A DNA stretch of 64,000 nucleotides from Blastococcus atacamensis (lineage in GTDB: Bacteria > Actinomycetota > Actinomycetes > Mycobacteriales > Geodermatophilaceae), in the NCBI RefSeq assembly GCF_002938425.1, contig NZ_POQU01000003.1, positions 57,449 to 121,448 of the forward strand, read 5' to 3'. The position numbers were made by a program, and so were the translations under genes. Position 1 is the stretch's first letter. Every line of letters starts with the position of its first letter. This document shows, in pieces, positions 42,265 to 50,030 of this stretch. The notes beneath the pieces are model-generated. The model was not told the origin of the DNA, did no database searches, and saw nothing but the letters and a program-made list of their open reading frames with translations.

Positions 42265-43251
42265 TCAGCTGAACAGCGCGGCCAAGGCGGCGTCCGAGGC
42301 GGCGAGGGCGTCGCGGTCGAAGGTGCTGCTGCTCGCCACCAGTTCGGCGGCGCGGGTGCGCTCCAGCAGCTCGGCCAGCCGGCTCTCCACCTGGGCCGAG
42401 GTGCCGGCGATCGCCGCCGCAGCGGTCTGATCCAGGTGCTGCTGCTGTCGGGGAGTGCGCTGGGCGGCCCGCACGACGGCCACCGGCTCCAGCGCGGGGA
42501 AGGCGCCCTCGGTCCGGGAGCGGGCCATGGCCCACGCCTCGGGCAGCAGGAGGTCCGCGGCCTCGGCGGCGGTGTCGGCGACGAGCACGTCGAGGCTGAT
42601 CGAGATCCGCGGCTCGGGCTGCTGGTCCGAGGGCCGGAAGTCGCGCCGGTAGCCCGCAAGGGCCGCCAGACCCGGCTCCGGATCGCCGCCCACGCCGAGG
42701 ATCGGGCCGCCGACGATCACCGGCAGGCCGAGCCCGGCCGCCACCTGCAGCCCGCTGCCTGTGGCGAGCACGTGCAGCGGAACGGTGCCGGCCGGCTGCG
42801 GGTGCAGCGTGATGGCGGCCGAGCCGGACAGGTAGGCACGCAGTTCGGCGAGGTCGGCCGGGAAGTCCCGCTCGGTCGCCCGCAGCGCACGCCGCACCGG
42901 TGCCGTGAATCCGGGCGACCGGCCCAGCCCGAGGTCGACCCTGCCGGGCGCGAAGGCCGACAGCGTCGCGAACTGCTCGGCGACCACGAGCGGCTGGTGG
43001 TGCGGCAGCATCACCCCGGCCGAACCCAGCCGGATGGACGTCGTCCGGGTCGCGACGGCGGCCAGCAGGACGGCGGGGGCCGCGCCGGCGATCCCGGGCA
43101 CGCTGTGGTGCTCGGCGACCCAGATGCGGGAGAACCCGAGCCGCTCCGCGGAGACGGCGCGGGCGACGGTGCCGGTGAGCGCCGCGTCGTCCGGCTCGCC
43201 GGCCCGGGTCCGCGAGCGGTCCAGCAGGGAGAGCCGCGCCGTCTCGATCAC
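42265..43251 (-). CDS. LLM-class flavin-dependent oxidoreductase (luciferase-like)
   Basis: A 328-residue bacterial-luciferase-fold protein of the MsnO8 type. Landmarks are LGFSRIWVAEHHSVPGIAGA at about 37-56, TSIRLGSAGVMLPHHQPLVV near 72, and FAPGRVDLGLGRSPG near 100. Such enzymes use reduced FMN or F420; the cofactor cannot be decided from sequence. GTG at 43251 is the start. It converges on the transhydrogenase gene with 6 bp between stops and is 55 bp downstream of the thioesterase gene. Confidence 0.87.
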   Translation of the reverse strand: MIETARLSLLDRSRTRAGEPDDAALTGTVARAVSAERLGFSRIWVAEHHSVPGIAGAAPAVLLAAVATRTTSIRLGSAGVMLPHHQPLVVAEQFATLSAFAPGRVDLGLGRSPGFTAPVRRALRATERDFPADLAELRAYLSGSAAITLHPQPAGTVPLHVLATGSGLQVAAGLGLPVIVGGPILGVGGDPEPGLAALAGYRRDFRPSDQQPEPRISISLDVLVADTAAEAADLLLPEAWAMARSRTEGAFPALEPVAVVRAAQRTPRQQQHLDQTAAAAIAGTSAQVESRLAELLERTRAAELVASSSTFDRDALAASDAALAALFS

Positions 43252-43306
43252 GGCAGTGCCAGCGTGTGCCGGGGCCGCGGTGTTCCGGCCGACGTTCCGG
43301 CCGACC

Positions 43307-43738
43307 TCAGCGGAGCGGGACGACCGACTTGGTCACCTGACCGCTGGCCACCAGCACGCCGTCGACGGTGGCCTCGGCCCGCATGAACGCCACGGCCCGG
43401 CCGCGGCGGAGCACCGTGGCGACGACGTCGACGGTGGCGCCGCTGCTGACCGGGCGGAGCAGGGAGGCGGCGACGTCGTGGGTCACCGCGTGCTCGTCCG
43501 GTCCCAGCGACGGCAGCAGGGCCAGGAACGAGGCGACGTCGAGCAGGGCGTAGACCACGCCACCGTGCAGCAGTCTCGCCGGGTTCTCCGACGACGTCCC
43601 CACTCGGAACCGGATGCCTGCCGCCGGATCATGCTCGTCGCGCAACTCGACGCCGAGGAATCGGTGCAGCGGAATGTCGAGGACGGACTGCACGCGGGCG
43701 TCGGTCAGGGGTTCAGCTGGCATCGGGCCAGCATCCAT
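43307..43738 (-). CDS. PaaI-family hotdog thioesterase
   Basis: A 143-residue hotdog-fold acyl-CoA thioesterase. The active-site helix is NPARLLHGGVVYALLDVASF, and the strand LLRPVSSGATVDVVATVLRR, GRAVAFMRAEATVDGVLVAS follows the family pattern. ATG 43738 is used; ATG 43723 in the same frame is an alternative, neither with a good ribosome site. Substrates of relatives include aromatic and short acyl-CoAs. It precedes the LLM oxidoreductase gene and diverges from the WXG100-like locus. Confidence 0.85.
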   Translation of the reverse strand: MDAGPMPAEPLTDARVQSVLDIPLHRFLGVELRDEHDPAAGIRFRVGTSSENPARLLHGGVVYALLDVASFLALLPSLGPDEHAVTHDVAASLLRPVSSGATVDVVATVLRRGRAVAFMRAEATVDGVLVASGQVTKSVVPLR

Positions 43739-43837
43739 CAACAGGTCGTGCGGGCCTCCACAGGTGTCCGGGAAGGCTCCCCGTCGCGAGCGGCTCCCAT
43801 AGGCTCCGCCCTGGTTCAGGAACTGGGAGGGGCGGCG

Positions 43838-44260
43838 GTGGGCTTGTACGGCGAACCGGCCGCCCTCGATGCGCTGGCATCGGAGCTCTCCCAGCGCGCC
43901 CGGGAGGTGCGCGCGGCAGGCGACGAACACCGGCGCGAAGGGGCGCGCACCCGCTGGGTGTCGGATGCTGCGTCGGCCTACCGGCGGCAGCAGGCGGAGG
44001 ACTGCGCAGACGTCGACGCCGCCGCCGACGCGATGGAGCGGGCCGCGGACCTGCTGCGCCGCCACGCCGACGAGGTGCGGGAGCGGCTGGCGGCCATCGC
44101 CCGGGCGGAGGAGGCGGTGCGCTCGTGGTTGTCCCAGCAGGCCGCCCGTGGCGGAGAGGTGCTGGAGGACGTCGGCGACTTCCTCGGCGACCTCCCCGAG
44201 GCCGGAGCCGACGCGTGGCGGGGGCTCTCCTCGCAGCTCGGCCGGCTGGGGTTCATGTGA
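43838..44260 (+). CDS. WXG100/ESAT-6-like helical protein
   Basis: A 140-residue protein, almost entirely helical: helix one LDALASELSQRAREVRAAGD, a turn RTRWVSDAASAYRRQ at about 38-52 matching the W.G turn of WXG100 proteins with Ser instead of Gly, and helix two MERAADLLRRHADEVRERLA. After residue 100 there is an amphipathic tail (EVLEDVGDFLGDLPEAGADA). GTG at 43838 follows GGGAGG. The last codon overlaps the next gene (GTGA). WXG100-like proteins are type VII secretion substrates or partners; no secretion ATPase lies nearby. Confidence 0.62.
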   Translation: MGLYGEPAALDALASELSQRAREVRAAGDEHRREGARTRWVSDAASAYRRQQAEDCADVDAAADAMERAADLLRRHADEVRERLAAIARAEEAVRSWLSQQAARGGEVLEDVGDFLGDLPEAGADAWRGLSSQLGRLGFM

Positions 44261-45021
44261 GCGCGGCCCCGCGGCGCCTGACGCTGACCGCGAGCGAGTG
44301 GGCGGTGCTCGTGACCGATCGGCTCGCCGATCCGCCGCCGGCGTTCGCGCCCGTTCCGCTGACCGCCACCGATCGGGATGCGGCGGTTACCTCCCTGGTG
44401 GCGGCGCGCGTGGTGGTGGCACCGGACGGCGGGTCGGCCGAGCGCGTGCCCCCCGTGGCGGCGGACCTCGCCGTGCTGAGCCGCCCGCTCCTGACCGTCC
44501 GGCTGGACGTCCGCGGCAGAGCGGGGGAGCGGCAGGGCTGGTTCGCGCTGGGCTCCGGCGTGGTCGTCGGGGTGCTGACGCTGCCCGGTGGGGGAGTGGA
44601 GCTGTCCCTGGCTCCCGCCGTCCGGCTCGGCGACGAACTGGCCCGCGCCGTTCCCGGAGCGGTGGAGGTGGCCGGTCTGGAGCCCCGCGACGGCGCGCCG
44701 ATCACGGGTCGGGTGCCGCTGGCGCTGCTGGAGGACCGACCGTCGCCGGGCTCCTCCGAGGACGACGTGGCCTTGGTCGGCGAGCTGGAGCGGCGGACGT
44801 CCGGTTCGCTGAGCTGCCTCGTGCTGGGCCAGGTCGGCTCGGCAGTCGGCGCGGGACAGGTCTCGTGGCTGGCCACCGACGCCGGCTGGGTGGGGCTGCG
44901 ACCGCTGCTGGATGGGTCCCCGGTGCGCAGGGTGGATCTGGTGCCGGTCGAGCCGGCCGACCTGGGGACATGGGTGGCACCGACGGTCGCCGCGCTGCTG
45001 GAGGCTCCCGATGAGCGATGA
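44257..45021 (+). CDS. EspG/ESX-secretion-associated-like protein
   Basis: A 254-residue mixed alpha/beta protein, starting MSAAPRRLTLTASEWAVLVT. In order: an N-terminal winged-helix-like part (ALVAARVVV), beta strands LLTVRLDVRGRAGERQGWFA and GSLSCLVLGQVGSAVGAGQV, and a C-terminal helix. Layout and position between a WXG100-like gene and an effector-like gene resemble EspG chaperones, which bind type VII substrates in the cytoplasm. The similarity is structural intuition, not a motif match. GTG 44257 overlaps the previous stop; the stop overlaps the lipase ATG by 11 nt. Confidence 0.5.
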   Translation: MSAAPRRLTLTASEWAVLVTDRLADPPPAFAPVPLTATDRDAAVTSLVAARVVVAPDGGSAERVPPVAADLAVLSRPLLTVRLDVRGRAGERQGWFALGSGVVVGVLTLPGGGVELSLAPAVRLGDELARAVPGAVEVAGLEPRDGAPITGRVPLALLEDRPSPGSSEDDVALVGELERRTSGSLSCLVLGQVGSAVGAGQVSWLATDAGWVGLRPLLDGSPVRRVDLVPVEPADLGTWVAPTVAALLEAPDER

Positions 45022-46402
45022 GATCCAGGTCGTCGGCGGCGCCGGCGGCGTCGAGGCGGAGCTCGCGGACCTGCGCGCGCTCGGGGGCAACAGCCTCGAC
45101 CTCGCCGAGATGCTCGCCCGCACCAGCGTGGTGTGCCACGGCATGCTGGTCGACCCGGACCTGCTGGCCTCGGCCGTCCTGGACCCGGTGGGAGTGGCCC
45201 GTTTCGAGGCCGCGCTGCTGGAGGCGTTCGACGGTCCGGGCGGCCTGAGCGCGCTGGCCGTCCGGTTCACCGCCCGGGCGGCGACGTTGGAGGCGGCGGC
45301 CCTCGCCTACGAGGCCGCCGACGCCGCGATGGCCGAGCTGGCCGACGGGCTGCGCTGGGCGAGGGGCTTCTTCCTGCCCTTGACCGTGGCCGGGCTGGCG
45401 CTGGGCGGCCTGGACCAGCTGCGGCGGGACCCTGCCGGCACGGCCCGCGAGCTCGCCGCGCTGATGGACGACCCCGAACGCTGGATCACCGAGCACCCGG
45501 GGGTGATCGACGAGGTGGCGGGTGCCCTGCCCGGCCTCGCCACGCTCATCAGCACGGTGGTTCCGGGGGCCGGCCTCTTCCTGGGCGGTGGCGACGTCCG
45601 TTCCGCGGCCCGCCGGCTCGGGCAGCTGTGGCCCGACGGCGATCCCGTCGTCACCGACCGGCCGGACGACGCCGCGATCTCGGCGGTCACCCCGCCGCGC
45701 AACGTCCGCGACCTGATGACGGCGCTGGAACGCCGGGCCGACCGGTCCAGCAAGGACCACGACCAGATCTCCGTCCGCGTGCTCACCCGCGCCGACGGGT
45801 CGCGGTCCTACATCGTCGACATCCCGGGCACCGCCGACTGGAACGCGCCCGGGGCGCTGAACCCGCAGACCCACGACCTGGGCACCAACATCCGGGTGCT
45901 GGGCGGCGACGACACCACCCGGCAGGCGGCGATCGCCGAGGCCCTGCGCCGGGCCGGGGCGTCCTGGACCGACCCGGTGATGCTCGTCGGCCACAGCCAG
46001 GGCGGCATGGTCGCGGCCCAGGCGGCGCACGACGCCGGCACGCCGGCCTTCCAGTTCAACGTGCAGAGCGTGGTCACCGCGGGGTCGCCGATCGCCCGGG
46101 CCGACGTTCCGCCCACCGTGCAGGTCCTCGCCCTGGAGAACGCGCACGACCTGGTGCCGCACCTCGACGCCCGCGAGAACGACGACGACCCGAACGTCAC
46201 CACGGTGATCTTCGAGCGGCAGAACGGCAGCATCGGCCACAACCACGGCATCGGTGACGCGTACCAGTACGGTGCCGAGGCGGTGGACCGCAGCGACGAC
46301 CCGTCCATCGCCGCCTTCCGGGAGCGTGCGGGCGCCTTCCTCGTCGCTCCCGGTGAAGAAGCCTCGGTGGTCGCCCACGTGTACGAGATCGGACGGAGAT
46401 GA
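45011..46402 (+). CDS. Alpha/beta hydrolase (lipase) with helical N-terminal domain
   Basis: A 463-residue protein. Residues 1-140 are helical (GGNSLDLAEMLARTSVVCHG, FTARAATLEAAALAYEAADA) in the manner of ESX substrates. A Gly-rich, weakly hydrophobic segment lies near 170-200. The C-terminal half is a hydrolase with nucleophile elbow VGHSQGGMVAAQAAH (Ser329), an Asp in NAHDLVPHLDARE and a His in SIGHNHGIGDAYQ, like PE-PPE-type and class-3 lipases. No Sec signal. ATG 45011 overlaps the EspG-like stop, so expression is coupled. It may be a type VII exported lipase or toxin-like effector. Confidence 0.65.
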   Translation: MSDEIQVVGGAGGVEAELADLRALGGNSLDLAEMLARTSVVCHGMLVDPDLLASAVLDPVGVARFEAALLEAFDGPGGLSALAVRFTARAATLEAAALAYEAADAAMAELADGLRWARGFFLPLTVAGLALGGLDQLRRDPAGTARELAALMDDPERWITEHPGVIDEVAGALPGLATLISTVVPGAGLFLGGGDVRSAARRLGQLWPDGDPVVTDRPDDAAISAVTPPRNVRDLMTALERRADRSSKDHDQISVRVLTRADGSRSYIVDIPGTADWNAPGALNPQTHDLGTNIRVLGGDDTTRQAAIAEALRRAGASWTDPVMLVGHSQGGMVAAQAAHDAGTPAFQFNVQSVVTAGSPIARADVPPTVQVLALENAHDLVPHLDARENDDDPNVTTVIFERQNGSIGHNHGIGDAYQYGAEAVDRSDDPSIAAFRERAGAFLVAPGEEASVVAHVYEIGRR

Positions 46403-46866
46403 ACCAGGTGACCAGCAGTGGAGGCGTTCGACGTCGGGGCGTCCGCACCCTCGCCCTCGCCCTCGGCGTCCTGGCCCTGGCAGGCTGCACGTCCGGTGCC
46501 GCCGGAGGTACGCCGTCGGCCAGCAGCACCCCGGAGGACCCGACGGCCGGCACGCGCGCGGACATCGAGCGGGAGCTGGCCGACCGCGACGACGTGGCCG
46601 ACGCCGAGGTGCTGTACCGCGACGACGTCACCGTGCCCTCGACCGTCGCCGTGGACGTGACGATCGAGCCGGGCGCGGACGTCGCTGCGCTCGCCGACGA
46701 GGCCCTGCGGCTGGTGTGGCTCAGCGACATCGAGCCGCTGACCACCATCCAGGTCGAGGTGATCAACCCGAGCGACCCGATGCAGGGGCTGTCCCGCGCC
46801 GTCCGGCTCCTGGACGACGCGGAGCGCGCGGCCGTCGAAGACCGGTTCGGCCCGCGCCCTGGCTGA
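46399..46866 (+). CDS. Small lipoprotein
   Basis: A 155-residue exported lipoprotein. After RRRGVRTLALALGVLALAGC the lipid-bearing Cys is residue 30. The rest is acidic with an alternating strand-helix pattern (ADAEVLYRDDVTVPSTVAVD, ADVAALADEALRLVWLSDIE). No family recognised. ATG 46399 overlaps the lipase stop (ATGA), making this the last gene of the four-gene locus. An immunity- or anchor-like role for the lipase is conceivable but unproved. Confidence 0.7.
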   Translation: MNQVTSSGGVRRRGVRTLALALGVLALAGCTSGAAGGTPSASSTPEDPTAGTRADIERELADRDDVADAEVLYRDDVTVPSTVAVDVTIEPGADVAALADEALRLVWLSDIEPLTTIQVEVINPSDPMQGLSRAVRLLDDAERAAVEDRFGPRPG

Positions 46867-47073
46867 CCGGCGGCGACAGGGGCTGGTGAGGCCGCCAGCT
46901 GCTGCGTCGTCCGGGTCATCGCGGCGTACCGGTCGGCGGCTCCCTCGATGCCCGTCCCGAAGTGCTGTCCCGTCTGGTCCGGGCCCGTGGCGGCCGTGCC
47001 GAGCCAGTCTCCGGCACCCCCGGGGCCTTGCCGCAAGCCCCGGAAGTCGGCTACACGTTGGATGTGGCAGGGA

Positions 47074-47101
47074 GCCCGCCGGCTCCGCCGAGCCGGCGGG
47101 C
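47074..47101 (-). terminator. Hairpin terminator
   Basis: Perfect 11-bp arms GCCCGCCGGCT (47074-47084) and AGCCGGCGGGC (47091-47101) with a CCGCCG loop, 7 bp past the minus-strand stop at 47109. It could serve the lipoprotein operon from the other side as well. The rest of 46867-47073 holds nothing recognised. Confidence 0.6.
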
Positions 47102-47108
47102 GGTGCGA

Positions 47109-47291
47109 TCACTCGTACTCGGCACCCCAGTCCGCCAGCTGCCGCTCCTCCCTGCGACGCCGGCGACGACTGGCCTGACGCTGCGGCTCCTTGCAGAGCG
47201 GGCACGTGCAACGGAGCTCCGGCCGCCACCACTGGTCAGGGTGCTCGGCCTGCTTGATGCGGTAGGGGGCGGTCTTGTCGGTCCTGCTCAT
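47109..47291 (-). CDS. Small basic hypothetical protein with CxC..C motif
   Basis: A 60-residue protein starting MSRTDKTAPYRIKQAEHPDQ, followed by LRCTCPLCKE and a very basic stretch (RQASRRRRRREER). The three cysteines might hold a metal. Similar short proteins starting SRT.KTAPY occur across actinobacteria with no known role. ATG at 47291 has GAAAGGTG eight nt before it. A hairpin terminator follows its stop. Confidence 0.65.
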   Translation of the reverse strand: MSRTDKTAPYRIKQAEHPDQWWRPELRCTCPLCKEPQRQASRRRRRREERQLADWGAEYE

Positions 47292-47724
47292 CGCGGTCAC
47301 CTTTCGGCTCCGCCCGGCCCTGGACGGGCCGGGCTTGCCAGTGCGGTGTCGCGGAGGTCACGACGACAGTTCTACCCGGGGCGCCCGATCCGTAGCCCGA
47401 AGCGGCCCTCTGTCCGACCCGCAGCCGGGTCAGCCGGAGACGCGGTACACCTTGCAGACGGTGCATCGGGAGAGGCGCTGTCGGGGACGCTTCGCCCGCC
47501 AGCCGCTCTCGGGCATGTGGGGAGCTCCCACCGGCCCTGGTGGTTCAGCCAGCACCGGAACGTGTCGTTGGCACGCCGCACGCACTCCGTCGTGCCCCAC
47601 CCAGGTCTGGAGTCCCGCGGACGCGAAGCCCCTGCGCCGGCTGCAGCCGACATGGGCATGCCCGACCTGGGGGTGGACGTGGGCAAGCGTGAAGGCGCGC
47701 AGCGAATCCCCAGGCCGGGACCGG
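47292..47724. other. Intergenic stretch without recognised gene
   Basis: Open frames here are short and arginine-rich with no start signals, and no hairpin stands out. It presumably contains the promoter for the small basic protein on the minus strand. I see nothing else. Confidence 0.5.
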
Positions 47725-47798
47725 TGGGGCGGGTGGGGCTCGAACCCACGACCCAGGGATTATGAGTCCCATGCTCTGACCGGCTGAGCTACCGCCCC
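47725..47798 (-). tRNA. tRNA with CAT anticodon (probably tRNA-Ile2, possibly elongator Met)
   Basis: The minus strand folds as a 74-nt cloverleaf. Acceptor GGGGCGG/CCGCCCC, D-stem GCTC/GAGC, anticodon loop CTCATAA with CAT, T-arm GTGGG-TTCGAGC-CCCAC, discriminator A. GGACTCATAATCC is the usual anticodon arm of the isoleucine tRNA whose C34 is converted to lysidine, so Ile2 is preferred over elongator Met. The 27-43 position looks unpaired (T-T). The 3' CCA is not encoded. It is a single gene. Confidence 0.88.
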
Positions 47799-47948
47799 GA
47801 GCTGACAGCCTGCCAGACGTCGATGACCGTCCGCACCCGCCGCCCGGCACTCTGACCTGGGCGTCGTTACGACCTTGTGACGTCTGCGCCGATCGCTTGT
47901 ATTGTCGCCCGCGGTCCGGACGACCTCGCCCCCGAACCCGGGGGCTCG

Positions 47949-48100
47949 CCCGGACCCCGCCGAACCGCCTCCGGCCTCCGGGCCGAGCGGACCGGGGACC
48001 CACCGTTCCACTGGGGTGAATCCCGCCTGCGCCACGACGGGCAGGCAGGTAGGGCCATCTTCCAGCCCGAACCCGTCAGCTGACCCGGTAGGCGGATGGA
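47949..48100 (+). ncRNA. c-di-AMP (ydaO/yuaA) riboswitch
   Basis: The 3' half of the conserved ydaO motif is evident: GGGGTGAATCC near 48013-48023, GTAGGG near 48049, then CCCGAACCCGTCAGCTGACC (48066-48085) and CGGTAGGCG. Upstream, GACCCCGCCGAACCGCC and GACCGGGGACCC pair as the P1-P3 elements do in streptomycete examples. It lies directly before a secreted M23 peptidase gene, the classic actinobacterial location, where c-di-AMP turns expression off. Boundaries are approximate. Confidence 0.85.
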
Positions 48101-48118
48101 GGAACGGAGACCGTCGCT

Positions 48119-49312
48119 TTGGCGACCCTGCACCACCTGCACGCCCCTGCCCCCACCCTGCGACGCTCCGCCGTCGCCACCACCCTGATCGCCGCATCGC
48201 TCCTCGCCGCATCGCCGGCCTCCGCTGCCCCAGGGGCGGCGCGGTCCGAGCAGGAGGACGTCGCCACCCAGGTCGCAGCCATCGAGGCCCGGGTCCGCGA
48301 GGCCGAGGCGAACCTCCAGCGCATGACCATCGAGGCGGAGGCCGCCAGCGGCGCCGCCCACGAGGCTCAGACCCAGCTGGCCATCGCCCAGCAGCACGCG
48401 GAGGCGACGGCGGCCCGGCTCGGCGCCGTCCGCGAGGCCGTGGAGCGCAGCGAGGACGACGTCGCGAGCATCGGACGCGAAGCCTTCATGGGAGCCGACG
48501 AGACCCGCAGCTCCATGCAGATCGTCCTCAACGCCGACGGGCCGGCCGAGCTGCTGCAGCAGGCGGCGACCCTCGACATGCTGGGGGAGCAGCGCGCCGA
48601 GGTCCTCGAGACCCTGGAGCGCGACGAGGTCCGCGAGGCCCGCCTCGACGAGGAGGCGCGCACCGCCGTCGCCGACCGGGACGCCGCCGCGCGGGCGGCG
48701 GCCGAGACGCAGGCCGCCGTCGAGACCCAGCTGGCCGCCGCGCAGGCCGACTTCGATGCGCTGTCGGCCGAGAAGGCGGCGCTGGACCAGGAGCTGCGGA
48801 ACGCCGAGATCCGGCTGTTGGAGCTGAACGGCAACGAGGACGCCGAGGCGACCTGGGGGGAGCTGCAGGCCGCAGAGGACGCCGTCGGTGCGCTCACCGC
48901 CGCCGGTGGTGCCGTTCCGCCGACGGTCGGCCGTGTCACCTCCTGCTACGGCAGCCGCTGGGGCGCGATGCACTACGGGCTCGACATCGCCGCGCCCATC
49001 GGCACCCCCGTCCACACGCCGGAGCCGGGCGTCGTGCTGCAGGCCGGTCCGGCCAGCGGCTTCGGCCTGGCCGTCGCCGTCCAGCACCCCGACGGGTCCA
49101 TCACCCTCTACGGCCACGTCAACCAGCACTTCGTGAGCGCCGGTCAGGTCGTGAGCGCGGGTCAGCAGATCGCCGAGGTCGGCAACCGCGGGCAGTCCAC
49201 CGGCCCGCACCTGCACTTCGAGGTCCACCGGGGCGGCCTGTACGCCGACCGCGCCAACCCGGTGCCGTGGCTCCAGCTGCGCGGCATCTCCCTCGGAGGC
49301 GGCTGCGGCTGA
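48119..49312 (+). CDS. Secreted M23-family peptidase with coiled-coil domain
   Basis: A 397-residue cell-wall hydrolase. A signal peptide (VATTLIAASLLAASPASAAP) ends near residue 37. Residues 45-255 form a long coiled coil (QVAAIEARVREAEANLQRMT and on), as in NlpC/RipA-type hydrolases. The LytM domain, 270-390, has zinc ligands in HYGLDIAAP (His, Asp) and GPHLHFEVH, with SRWGAMHYG before them. TTG 48119 is the start, with GGAGA ten nt before. The gene sits under the c-di-AMP riboswitch and probably cuts peptidoglycan cross-links during growth or resuscitation. Confidence 0.88.
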   Translation: MATLHHLHAPAPTLRRSAVATTLIAASLLAASPASAAPGAARSEQEDVATQVAAIEARVREAEANLQRMTIEAEAASGAAHEAQTQLAIAQQHAEATAARLGAVREAVERSEDDVASIGREAFMGADETRSSMQIVLNADGPAELLQQAATLDMLGEQRAEVLETLERDEVREARLDEEARTAVADRDAAARAAAETQAAVETQLAAAQADFDALSAEKAALDQELRNAEIRLLELNGNEDAEATWGELQAAEDAVGALTAAGGAVPPTVGRVTSCYGSRWGAMHYGLDIAAPIGTPVHTPEPGVVLQAGPASGFGLAVAVQHPDGSITLYGHVNQHFVSAGQVVSAGQQIAEVGNRGQSTGPHLHFEVHRGGLYADRANPVPWLQLRGISLGGGCG

Positions 49313-49324
49313 TCGACTGATGCC

Positions 49325-50023
49325 GTGACGCAGGATGGCCCCGTGCGCGACGGGGGCGGGATCTGGCTGCGGGCTGTCGTCCTGGGTGTCCTGCTCGCTG
49401 CCGGCGTCGTCGCGGCGTTCGTCATCGACCTGCCCGACGCGGGCGAGGTGCGGACCTGGCTCGACGACGGCGGGCCCGCCGCATGGGCGCTCCTCGTCGG
49501 CGGCCTGACCCTCGTGCTCCTGGCGCCGGTGCCGCGCTCGCTGGTCTCGGTGCTGGCCGGGGCGGTGCTGGGCTTCGGCGCCGGCCTGGCCGTGGCCGTC
49601 GTCGGCGGGTTGCTGGCCGGTCTGGTGGCCTTCGGGCTGAGCCGGGCCCTGGGGCGCCCCGCGGTGTCCCGGCTGGCCGGGCCGCGGCTGCACCGCGCCG
49701 ACGAGCTGTTCAGCGACCGCGGCTTCGTCGCGGTGCTGGCCGGCCGCCTGATCCCGGTCGTGCCGTTCGTCGTCGTGAGCTACGGCGCCGGCCTCAGCGG
49801 GGTTCGCCTGGGCCCCTACGCCGCCGCCACCGCGGTCGGCCTGGTGCCCAGCACGATCGTCCAGGTCGGCGTGGGCGCCTCGACCGCGTTCGTCGTCGAG
49901 CACCTGACGACGCTGGTGGTCGTACCGGTGGTGGTCGCCGCCGTCGTGCTGCTCGGTGCCGGCCTCTGGTGGTTCCGGCGCCGGACGCGGCGGGCGGGGG
50001 AGCGGCCGCTGCTGCGGGGCTGA
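49325..50023 (+). CDS. TVP38/TMEM64 (VTT domain) membrane protein
   Basis: A 232-residue integral membrane protein of the DedA-related VTT superfamily. Typical elements are LAPVPRSLVSVLAGAVLGFG, GLSRALGRPAVSRLAG, and RGFVAVLAGRLIPVVPFVVV followed by GAGLSGVRLGPY. Six or so spans, with a basic cytoplasmic tail RRRTRRAGERP. GTG at 49325 starts 12 bp after the M23 gene stop. Relatives are lipid scramblases or transporters; no specific role can be assigned. Confidence 0.87.
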   Translation: MTQDGPVRDGGGIWLRAVVLGVLLAAGVVAAFVIDLPDAGEVRTWLDDGGPAAWALLVGGLTLVLLAPVPRSLVSVLAGAVLGFGAGLAVAVVGGLLAGLVAFGLSRALGRPAVSRLAGPRLHRADELFSDRGFVAVLAGRLIPVVPFVVVSYGAGLSGVRLGPYAAATAVGLVPSTIVQVGVGASTAFVVEHLTTLVVVPVVVAAVVLLGAGLWWFRRRTRRAGERPLLRG

Positions 50024-50030
50024 ACCGCCC

